NCBI GenBank assembly: GCA_958295665.1
Contig: OY282559.1
Span: 253,389,461-253,453,460 of the forward strand
Direction: 5' to 3'
DNA: 64,000 bases
Origin: Tipula vernalis
Taxonomy: Eukaryota > Arthropoda > Insecta > Diptera > Tipulidae
Every line of letters starts with the position of its first letter. Within the stretch, counting starts at the first letter, position 1. Below the pieces are notes generated by a model. The model ran no database searches, was not told the DNA's origin, and saw only the letters and a program-made list of their open reading frames with translations. The translations under genes were made by a program, and so were the position numbers. Shown here in pieces: positions 54,445 through 64,000 of this stretch.

Positions 54445-56515
54445 TTAAATTTCATGATATTTCTCAGTATCGATTTCGAGATCGTTTACTGCCAAATATT
54501 TCGGTTCATCCACCTTTTTATCTTCATCATCAAATATTTCCAAATGTTTTACATTTCGATACACAATAAAATCGCCAAACAATAATCCAGCCATTAAAAA
54601 TGCAGCTGCCGCCGTATTAAACCCAAACCGAAAAGCCGTTTCATCATACGCCCAACAATTCCCGTCACCTTCAGTAGTTTGCTCCCAAAATATGCACGTC
54701 TGATCGACGATCCAACCAAAAAATATCGGTGATGGAATCATGGCACAGTAACTAAACATAGTACTAAATAATGCCAGCGCCACTGCTTTGTCTGCACTTG
54801 CAACACATCGCAAACATATCAGAAATACGCTTAACTTGGCTGACGATTGTAAAAATGCAGTCATACACATAAAAGCGATTACAATATAAAGTTCTTTTTT
54901 ACAATCAGCCGCGCATAATCCAGAACCAGCACCACCACCGCCTGAAATATATGAACAATTTTCATACCGTATCGTTCCATTCTCAAACTGTATTTGATCC
55001 AAACATCCTGCATCACACGGCGTTAAATAAGATACACCATCATCACCACAAATTGGGGTATATTTCGCATTTTCACAATTACAATTCCACAGATAAGGGT
55101 TGGTTGTATTCAAATTCACAATTTGAATCGAATTCGAAATATCTGAACAGCCGAGGAAATTATAACTTAATGATGCCACAACCGTTAATATCCCAACAAT
55201 AATATTCCATGACACAAGTAACCGGGCACTCGGTTTGAAACGATACAATGCCCATCCCGCAGCTAGTGTACCGATAACGGAAAATATTTGTGTTACTGTG
55301 CCAACGTAAAAACTTGAATCGGCTGCAGATTCACGGTACTGCACCTCAATGTATTTAATGGAATAAGTAAAATAAGGCATTAGGCCAAAAAAACTTCCAG
55401 TCGCTGAGATTGTATTAAACACAAATATTTTGTTTTTAATAATGCGGCCAAATGTTGCCCGCATACTTGTATCCATGTCAGTTTCACATTTAATCAATTG
55501 ATTTTTTTTATTACTTAATTCCGTAATTTTGCGCCGAATCGCTGCCCGTGGCAATTCTTTTGGTATCCCCGCGAATGATACCATCAAAAATATAAAAATT
55601 ATACCCATAATCATCCAACCATACCACCAAGCACCTAACCATCGATTATCGGTAGGATCGATAATCGGTGTCACATCGAGATCAATATATTTCGATAAAC
55701 AGTAAGCGGCTAAATTATATCCAATCATTGGAGCCATTAATCGAAAAAAATTGATCACACTAAAAAGGAATGGCACTTTTGATTTCATGGTATTGTCGTC
55801 GAGATACGATGAAGCCAATGTTTCGAACACCGAGTTAAACGTACCGCCAAATATTTGATTTATAAGCAGAAACATTTGTGGAAAATATCCATAGTCTGTT
55901 GTAACCCGTTCCGGAATCACTTCATTGGAAGCAGTTGAGTCTGTAATTTATTTTTTAAGATACATACATTATTAGATCACAATTTTAGTATGCAGTTATA
56001 TAATATCTTACTACTATTAAGAAAGCATAACGCCTTATTGTGGTCTGTTCCCGATTTGATAAGAGATGTTAAATTTTCACCGTACTCAACCGTAAATAAT
56101 AAAGCCTGCTCACCAGGACCATAAAAGCTATTGAGCGCCACCATGAAAAAGCAATGGCACGCTAACATTAGCATAAAAAAGCTTATCCACCGCGGCCGAC
56201 ATTTTTTCGCTAGCTTGTGGCATATTATTGGCGAAATAAATGACATTAAATCAAATGATCCAATTATTATTCCCGAATTTTGTGTTGGTATTTGAAATCT
56301 TTTCTCCAATGTTGTAATTGTTGCATTGAGATATGCCATTTTTGCGAATAACATAAAAATTGCAGAGCCATAGAGAAAAATATACACTTTTTTACTCGCC
56401 AATCTAAAATATACAAATTATTTTTTATAGAATATGCACAAACTACCCACCGCGATTTTTTACTTTTGAAAAAATCCGCCGGTAAAACAACACAGAAATC
56501 GACACTTATTTTCAT
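54445..56515 (-). CDS. organic anion transporter polypeptide (OATP/SLCO family), 3 exons
   Basis: Multi-pass plasma-membrane transporter for organic anions and steroid-like compounds; the substrate here is unknown. Exons 56515..56451, 56403..56012 and 55940..54445 join to 651 codons (650 residues plus TAA). Introns are 47 nt (GTGGGT...TTTTAG) and 71 nt (GTAAGA...TTACAG). The start is the ATG at 56515. Family marks: TTLEKRFQIP near TM1-2, the OATP signature DNRWLGAWWYGW (about residues 250-261), and a Cys-rich Kazal-like loop (about 438-481, CGDDGVSY) in the large extracellular loop between TM9 and TM10. Hydrophobic segments fit 12 membrane spans, and length is normal. No stop or shift is seen, so the gene looks intact. 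The exon 1-2 donor was chosen because it keeps the frame; the adjacent GTAGTT is an alternative that does not. Which insect paralogue it is cannot be told. Confidence 0.93.
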
Positions 56516-59219
56516 CACTCAGATGGTAACCCTTGTAAGTATTTTTAATGTTACCGGTGAGCAGAATTTTCTCCAGCTCGACTATTTTTTCACTTGGTTC
56601 CACAATTTTTCCCTCGTTATCCATGATGTGCACGTTGTAATACTGAAACAGTGTATCGCCTTATAATTGGACTTATAAACTTATGCGTCTGCTATGTAAT
56701 GTACATCATTTATTTATTAATTCTTTTTTTTTTCAAATAGACTTATCTTTCCAAAATAATAGAAAAACAACAAAACATTTTAATTGGCAGAAGTTTACAA
56801 CCTTCGCTATATAAATAATTACGATAAGAATATAAATTACAACCGTGCGAGGGTGACAAATGATAAAATTTCATTTCATAAAAATTGTTTCGCATCATTC
56901 ATACATGGGTTAGTATCTTTAACGCCAAGGGGGTATATTGTTATCTTAGAGATCTAAATTGTGTTCGATTTGAAGGTCCGTACTTTTTGAAGGAATTATA
57001 AGCAAATAAGAAGATCTGGATAAAGATCTAGGAAACATTCTGAACTTAAACAAATGAGGCAATACATTTTTGGAAACCCTGTGTTTAAAAAATGAATTGA
57101 GATAAAAAAAAATTACTGCATTTCGTTACCAATTTTAATTTTCTTCAAACGGCAATGTGTCGAACTAAATATTAAAAAAATCATTATCAAAACGTCGTTT
57201 CATTTCGTTACCGAGAGAGAATGAGATTGGATTATAATTTTCAAATATTTTTCTAAATTTCGTTGACTTAGTTTATTTACTGAATATACAAAAATAAAAG
57301 CCAGTAAGACAACTAAGTAAATGCATATCAGAATTGTTCGTTTGTGTTTGTGAGGTTGATAAGCAACGCAAATAGCCTACGAACTAATCGTTCATTACAA
57401 CATGTGTTATAAAAGTTTGAGGTGGCTGTAGTAAATTGTATCTGCTCTTAGATTTGGTCTTCAAAGAACACAACAAAAGCATTTAAATTGTAAAAACATA
57501 ACTACTTTTATAACCAAACCTAAAAATTGCTAATTTATTCGGAAGGAGCAGCAAGTTATGGGAATCTTCAAGATGTAGATTTACCTACTGCCAATAATTG
57601 AGAGACGGTAGTAACCAAAATTTAACGTTGTCTGAAGTCATTCAACTTTTTCACAGCAAAGAAAATGAAATTGTGATAATGAACCTGACAATAACAAACT
57701 ATGCAAAAATGATTTATTTTTAAATCACTTTCAATTTTAAAAGAAAAAATTTAGTAAATTAATTAATGTTCGCGAAATACGTATTCAAAACACTTCATAG
57801 TATACCTTATACTATACATACTAGTATTATTAAAGGTATCAATTCAAATTTGCTAAAAATATTAGGGTGAAACTTTAGCGAAAATGTTAAGTATAACTGA
57901 TGTGTCTTATATAAGTAAAGTAAGGGAAGACACTTATATGTGTAACACTTAATGCAAGATTTTAACGTACGTAGATTAGTAAGATTGTCAAAACTACCAA
58001 ATACGACTTTACTACCACACGCAGTTCAATATTTGAAGGACAAATTATCCAATAATAGAAGTTGGTCAAACTGTTGATGGATTCAATTTAAATTAAACCA
58101 TTGTCACATTATTATTTTTTTAATCATCTCGTGAAACAAAAGTTGCTTGGTATCAAGATCAAGAATCTCAGAAAACATTATTTATGCTGGCATATCTTGA
58201 AATATGTTGGAATATCTTTTCAAGATCAAATTGTTTTTTTTTTTTAAATCGGAACCTACAATTTTTTACCAGTATTTAATTGTATCAACAAATTAAATAA
58301 CTTAGTACGAGTTTTATTCATTATGATGTTTTATTAGCTAACGGATTAACATTATTTTTAAACAATTTTACAAAATTTTTTTGGTTGTTGATGAAATATT
58401 TAAATTGAATTTTATCAATTAGCCCTCAATCTCAATTTCAATATTATTTGTGAATATTTTAATAAAATTATCTTGAATTATGCTACTCTAGCCCGAAGTG
58501 AAAATTGCTTTTTCAATCCAATTTTGTATAACTGTGTTCAAGGAAAATGTTAGTTTACATTTTGCCAGTTAGTCATCAAACTCAGATTTCGGAAATTTTT
58601 TAGAAAACTATATTTGTCACCTCCAGAAAAGTTTTCCTAAAGTTTTAAATTGGTGAATATTATAATTCGCTAAAACAATACGATCTTACTTCGTTTTAAA
58701 CGAATAAAAGTAAGATTTTTATTTTTGTAGTTTGGTTGTAGCTACTTGATGAGTAGACCAACTTTTTATCAGTACGAAACCAAACTACCGAACGAGCTCA
58801 AGGAAAACGCTCATTGTTAAGGCGGAGGGGACCTCAAAATAGATAAATCTCTAAAAATCTCAAGGTCCAAAATTTTCATGATTACTATACTTTATTTTAC
58901 CAAAGTAAAAGAAAGTAAAAATTGATTCTCAAATATGTTGTTTCTTTCTTATGATAATTACTGAGTTAAGATAGCAAACATATTTCAATCGATGAGAAAA
59001 ATTAAAATCTAACACAGACAATGGCATTGACTTCTACGAAGGTACACTAATTTATAGCATCTCAGAACAGAAACCTTTTGTCTTTTAATATATTTGTTGA
59101 AATTTTCTAAATCTAAAAGCAACGATAAAATTAGTAATTATTTGGTTTAAAAAATGCAATATATATTGCTGACGTGTTTTCTTTTATTATAAATAACACT
59201 TTTACTTCTGAAATCATTC
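56516..59219. other. AT-rich DNA upstream of the transporter, no gene seen
   Basis: Should contain the transporter promoter on the minus strand just above 56516, but no clear TATA or initiator was picked out. The frame at 56466..56666 is antisense to exon 1. Remainder unremarkable. Confidence 0.45.
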
Positions 59220-59830
59220 AGAATAAGCTCAAACAAACGGATGTTATTCCTATATATAAAAGAGCTGTGACAAAAAGCTTATTTGTGATATATTAGAAAA
59301 GCTAGCTCATTCGAGAATCACGCAAATTTTCTACATCGGAAGCAGTTTAGTGAATTTACGAATTTTTATATAAAGGACTTGATCAAAGAAATTGTATTGC
59401 TTCAATTTTCGTGGATTTGAAGAAGGCATTCGATATGATGAACCATTTAGTATTCAGTAAATATTTTTATGGGTTTCGTGGAATAACACTAAATTGGTTT
59501 TGTTCTTATCTGTCGGTTAGGCCACAGATTTTAAAACTAAACGATTGTACAAGTCAAAGCAGATTAATTAGTGAAGGAGTTTCTAAGAGCCTTTGCTATT
59601 TTTAATTCATGTAAACTCCTTATTTTTTAGGAATAGGATAAAAACCATTGAACATACACAATTTGATTTGGGTGTGATAACAAAATCGCGTGACCACAAA
59701 GCACAAAACTTAGGTTTTATCGTTGATCCTATTATCGTTTACCATTTGTTCCAAAGAATGTTGTCCTAGGACTCACGATTATCTGATATCGATGATTCGT
59801 AGAATATATAGTATACGGTTAGTTTGTCCT
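59220..59830 (+). pseudogene. non-LTR reverse transcriptase fragment
   Basis: The frame at 59411..59605 reads MDLKKAFDMMNHLVFSKYFY, GFRGITLNWFCSYLSVRPQ and ISEGVSKS, that is motif A (DLKKAFD) followed by the usual IxxGVPQG region with PQ changed. Preceding sequence (LAHSRITQIF, FSEFTNFYIKD) and following VNSL...ITKSRDHKAQNLGFIVD fit the same domain in shifted frames. Jockey/CR1-like. Truncated both ends. Confidence 0.7.
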
Positions 59831-61009
59831 ATTGCTGAGAATTATGAATAACAAACCAAAGCTTCCTTACAGGCACATGATCGTTATTTCGATCTTTAGA
59901 ATTTTTCCGTTAAAACATTTATTCGTTTGGAAAATTATGGTAGTTTTTTTGTATAATGAGAATGACTGTCAATAAAACTTGTGTTGGTACAACGAAGTAC
60001 AGCCCAAGGAACAACATCACTTTAAAAATTCAGTGCCACTAATTTTCAACATTTCATTTTAATTTTGGGCCCAAAAATGTTGAAATTAGAAACAAGCACA
60101 AATTTGAATTTCTTTACCACAAGTCTAAAGGCTTTTTTTAAGCTGTAATCCAATTAAAACACATACGGCCCCATCTCATGTCTAGTAAATATTATAATTT
60201 GAGTAAAAATATTTTTCAAATCATAAAGCCCAAGAAATAAGCAATTTAAAAGGAATGAAACAGAAAAACTTAGGTAGAGAATCATCTTATTCGTCAAGTA
60301 ATTTTAATGGTAAATAAAAGAATTAAAAATAAATTAATAACTGGTTTTAAGTGATGAATAAAAAATATAGAGACACTAAATAAATGTGTCCACAATAATA
60401 TTAAGATCACATTTAATTATTTCAGAAAATTCAATACTTAGCTTCTTCGTCTAGTTACAGGTTTGTTCCAAATTTAAATCTTACCTGAAATTAAAAAGAA
60501 AAATTATATTAAATTTAAATGAATTTCAGTTAAAATAGTAATAAAAGGCGTAAGATGTCTCATAGTATAAATTCATTTAGTACTTCCAAGTGAAGTTCAT
60601 CGGTGAAGTGTTAGATGGCGATACTGAAATCGTTTTCATTTTTTCAAAATATTCTATATTTAAATTCGCCCAAATATATGTACGAATAAATACACGAAAG
60701 TTATCAATATTTCTATCCGTTGATTGAGTAGCTATGTTTATATATAAATAGATATTTTTTGTTTGTATTTAAAATATAATCCTGAAATTAAATTGTTTCG
60801 TAATTTTGATGTGCTGACTGGATGTCTGTGATTAGTAAATTTTATTGTTCTTCTAAACAAGAATTAATTTTTCATTGTAGATAAAAAATTCCGTATTGTC
60901 CCAACCAGAGCCCAACCTAAATTATTTCTTTTGGTGCGAAGTCTAACGCGAATATTTCTTTTGGCTCATGTAACAATCGACGCCCGTAAAACATAAAGAT
61001 ATTCTTTAG
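59831..61009. other. AT-rich DNA, no gene seen
   Basis: An acceptor-like TTTTTAATTTCAG on the minus strand near 60485 is not followed by a convincing exon. Confidence 0.45.
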
Positions 61010-61881
61010 TTATTATTATTATTATTATTGATTGAAGGGCCATGTGGGCGATAAGCCACCTCGCACCGCGACCTAAAAGATCTATTGTGCCGGACCCTAC
61101 TTAAATATCCGTCCAGTCAATATTCAGGCTCTTAATGAATCTGATAATACTACTGGCCGGTACAAGATACATACTATCCGGGCTCATTGATCTCCCTCCT
61201 AGATGTTGCAGTCTTTGCTGGAAAATGGCTGGGCAATGGCACAGAACATGTTCCACTGATTCCGCTTCCAGATCGCAGAAGCGGCATCCATCTGTCGTAC
61301 TTAGAGGCCCATCTTCTTAAGGTGATACATTAAGGGGACATGACCTGTGAGGAAGCCAGTAAGCAGCCTCAACTAAGGTTTCCTAAGTTCAAGACACTCC
61401 TTAACCCTGACTGACGAAGGTGATAGACATTTCTTCGCTGTCATAAACCTGGAATCCTGCGCCAGTAGGAGGACTTTTGAACATCCTCCCAGCATTTTAC
61501 CGCTGCTCTAAGGTGTCCCTGTCCCTTAGTGACGCTGCAGAAGGGTTCTGGTCCAATAAATGGAGAGGCAGAACCCTCACAAGCGAGGCCATCAGCTGCC
61601 TCGTTTCCTTCGATTCCAGTATGGCCTGGCACCCACATAAGTGTTACCTTATTTGAGCCTGCCGGATGTTTAATAACCTTCAGATAATCCCATACCAGCC
61701 TTGACTCAACGGTACAAGACCTAAGTGCCTTTAAGGCTGATTGGCTGTCTGATACAATATACATCTTTGCATCGTTTAGGCCTTTTGCTATGCCTATCCT
61801 AGCGCAAAGTTCTATAGCATGTACTTCTGCTTGAAAAACGGTAGCTCTAGATACCTCTTCGATTATCTGTAAATAATCCAA
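61010..61881 (-). pseudogene. RNase H-bearing LINE, 3' end with AAT-repeat tail
   Basis: Minus-strand frame 61881..61441 encodes most of an RNase H domain: TVFQAEVHAIELCA, IVSDSQSALKAL and MWVPGHTGIEGNEAADGLA, carrying acidic active-site residues. It is 5'-truncated, since the domain's first strand is missing. Below 61441 the C-terminal zinc region (CRFCD, VEHVLCHCP-like) and IDWTD tail continue in shifted frames. The copy ends in (AAT)n, seen as ATT repeats at 61010..61029. Same family as 31093..31850. RNase H would remove RNA template during insertion in an active element. Confidence 0.8.
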
Positions 61882-62652
61882 CCACAGTTGTATTTTTAGT
61901 GTGTAGCTGATTTATAAATCAAGAGCTCATTCCTCAAACATAAAAATTCTACTTTTAACTGTCATTGGTCTTCAAAAACTTATAAACTTTTTAGATTAAA
62001 ACTGTCGTAAAATCAAGAGTTCATTCTCCAATCTTGCACCGTCAGACTATCATTTATTTTGTTCACCGCAGAACTCTCCTAATGGTGTAAAATTGACTTC
62101 AAAGATACTTGTGAAAATTAATTAGTTCAGTTTTTCACCCTAAACTCACAGAAACTTTACAGTGACGGGATAATGGTGTTACCAGAAAACTGGCAACAAT
62201 TTTTCGATCAAAATGGTACTTATTTAGTTTAATAAAGTAATAAAAAAGTGGGTTTGAAATTTGATTAGAAAACGGATTATTAGATTATTGGAATTTTTGG
62301 GCAGTTTTCAGTCACCTATTTTATAGTGTTGATGTGTGTGTATATACACAAAATATCTTTAACCTTTGTGTCAGCACGATATCGGCGTATTTCGATTGCT
62401 TGTCGGATTGAACTTTTCAGTAGTCGGCTTAAAAAAAAATCAGCTTCATTAAGCCGTTTTCGAATTTATCAGTACATGTACAATAGGAAATTGAGATATT
62501 TTCACAACTTCATTCTTTTTACTTTCTCTATCTCTCTGTCTTTCTCTCCCTCTATTCGAGAAATATTCATTTCTATATTGTTTGGAAAAAATCCGCAATG
62601 GAATTTTTCAAAACGATTTTGAAAATATAAGCAGAATTATAATGGTATATAT
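61882..62652. other. no gene seen; short pyrimidine-rich tract
   Basis: A CT-rich stretch near 62522..62560. The 98-codon plus frame (62326..62622) has no family features. Confidence 0.45.
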
Positions 62653-63077
62653 GTTACGGTAAAAGTGATAAATCCGGTGATTATGTATAATCACCGGTAA
62701 ATTAAATAAATATCATTGAATTTCTTAGATTTATCAGTTTTACTCATATGCCTCATGGCCAAACTGATTAAAAATAAAAGAGTCTTTTAAAATAAGAGAA
62801 CATCCTTAATGAAAGATTTAATTTTAAAATATTCTGGAAAATGGAGATTTAGTTTTAAAATTATAATAATTTTAAAACTAATTCTCCATTTTTCAGAATA
62901 TTTTACAATGAAATTTTCCTTTTCCAGAGTAAGGAGATAAAGTTAAAGGATAAAGTAATTTTATTGCTTTAACGAAAGGATTATTTATAATCGCCGATAA
63001 AAGTAAATAATGTTAAGAAATTTATCATATTCACCGATTATTATGTAAAATAACCAATTTATTACTTTTACCGTAAC
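62653..63077. mobile_element. 425-bp foldback (near-complete palindrome)
   Basis: GTTACGGTAAAAGTGATAAA at the left matches the complement of the right end (TTTATTACTTTTACCGTAAC). Inner arms 62821..62864 and 62865..62909 are also complementary (AATATTCTGGAAAATGGAGA type), so almost the whole unit folds on itself. GTATATA lies just outside each end and may be the target duplication. No coding capacity. Confidence 0.8.
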
Positions 63078-63248
63078 GTATATACTCTTATGTAACCACT
63101 CTGAAAATCGTAAGTAGTTTGTGAGTGAACAGTATTTGGTAAAAATACACCTTGAAGTTTGTATAATATATGTATAATCTGCAAATTTGGCTAATATCAA
63201 GTCTTTTTACTTGGTAACCCAAAGAATTCACGTAAGTAAATACCACTC

Positions 63249-64000
63249 AAAATGAATTCAAATGACGAATAAATTCAAAATAACAATTATCGGGGAAAAT
63301 ATGTCCAAATTACGTTGAAGCAAAGGGATATATTCATCAAACAGCATGAAAAGGGCAAAGCAACCACAAAAGCTTCAGAAATAGGGAACATCAATGTTAT
63401 ATTTGGCCAAAAATATTTTGTATCGTTATTAACAAAATGATGAAGAAATCATCGTAAAAAGCAATGGTGGCGGACAGAGAACAAGAAAAATGTGATAATA
63501 ATCAGAGCACCAAAAATCAACGATCGATTCCATATATCTGTATGCTTACATACGGTTAACACTGCTCTTTGTCAATTAAAAAACGCAATCCTGGAATTTG
63601 ATCGGATAAACGATAACCGGACCATCCAATTAAGAAAGGAATACTCACTATTTTTTACTAGAAACGCGCCACAAAATAGATAAAAAATAATTTTTATCGA
63701 CGAAAGTGGTTTCAACCTACATTCGAGGCGGACGCCGAAAAAGAAATGTTACACTAATTGCAGCAATAAGTGTGGAAAGGATCATGTAACTCAAAAATGT
63801 TTTATAATTTTTTTAAGCGAAATCTCGCGAATAGGGCGATCTACAGATGAAACATGCTTCGTAATGGACAACGCTAAAATTCACAAAACAGCACAAGTTA
63901 AGCTTTTGCTGGAAGGAACGTCAAACAAATGTATGTATCTTTCACCGTGTTTACTCACCTATGCTCAATCGAATTGAGCAGGTTTTTTGCAACAGTAAGT
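63249..64000 (+). pseudogene. IS630/Tc1-type transposase relic, cut by the window edge
   Basis: N-terminal region near 63320..63480 has a helix-turn-helix-like stretch ending KSNGGGQRTRK. The DDE domain includes FIDESGFNLHSRRTP (near 63695, first Asp), FVMDNAKIHKTAQVKLLLEG (near 63862, second Asp) and a YLSPCLLTYAQSN region (YLPPYSPFLNPIE expected). Stops and shifts interrupt it. No left terminal repeat was identified and the right end is outside the window. Confidence 0.7.

Noticed and set aside
54951..55202. 83-codon plus frame
   Set aside because: Antisense shadow of the transporter's large third exon.

Overview
This is an AT-rich insect nuclear DNA window. The evidence is small spliced introns (47 and 71 nt), many mariner/Tc1, R1-like, Jockey-like and Ty3/gypsy-like elements, and one insect-type organic anion transporter gene. 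The order is not resolved. A tRNA-derived SINE core near 6.4 kb and the ACCGACTTCC repeat near 5.55 kb remind me of repeats common in Lepidoptera, while the very short introns fit Diptera as well.

Only one intact host gene is clear: a three-exon OATP-family (SLCO) transporter of 650 residues on the minus strand (54445..56515). Weaker signs of host exons are a Kozak-type ATG exon at 33119..33198 and a possible 44-nt exon at 28887..28930, both minus strand. If real, they make much of 26-34 kb intron. Other isolated exon-like signals lie at 13913..13945 and 53672..53759.

Layout: 1.3-3.5 kb holds two copies of a decayed spliced gene. 3.8-4.6 kb is a TTAA-flanked piggyBac-like non-autonomous element. 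5-6.5 kb holds SINE-type repeats. 7.13-13.12 kb is a 6-kb element with GGG-starting inverted ends and an 8-bp duplication, and inside it sit an R1-like LINE, a MITE, microsatellites and a long palindrome. 14.7-18.3 kb holds two MITEs around a decayed Jockey-type LINE. 19.4-26.3 kb is a mariner element split by a Ty3/gypsy retrotransposon, with the target duplication and reading frame across the junction still recognisable. 30-31.9 kb holds a TTAA MITE and an internally deleted RNase H LINE. 35.9-39.3 kb holds a MITE, a Tc3-like relic and a 1.4-kb inverted-repeat element. 40.9-42.5 kb is a decayed copy of a conserved gene family of unknown function. 43.3-47 kb is a pile of transposase, gag-protease and LINE relics. 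49.97-51.23 kb is an end-to-end Tc1/mariner-superfamily element. 52.6-53.3 kb has diverged tandem repeats. 59-64 kb has LINE relics, a foldback palindrome and an IS630-type transposase relic that runs off the right edge.

Apart from the transporter, most recognisable coding sequence is transposon-derived and broken by stops, frameshifts, deletions or changed catalytic residues. I see no CRISPR array, operon, rRNA or bona fide tRNA gene. The notable structures are nested insertions, several unassigned TIR families and the duplicated spliced gene fragment. I did not find a convincing new biological system.
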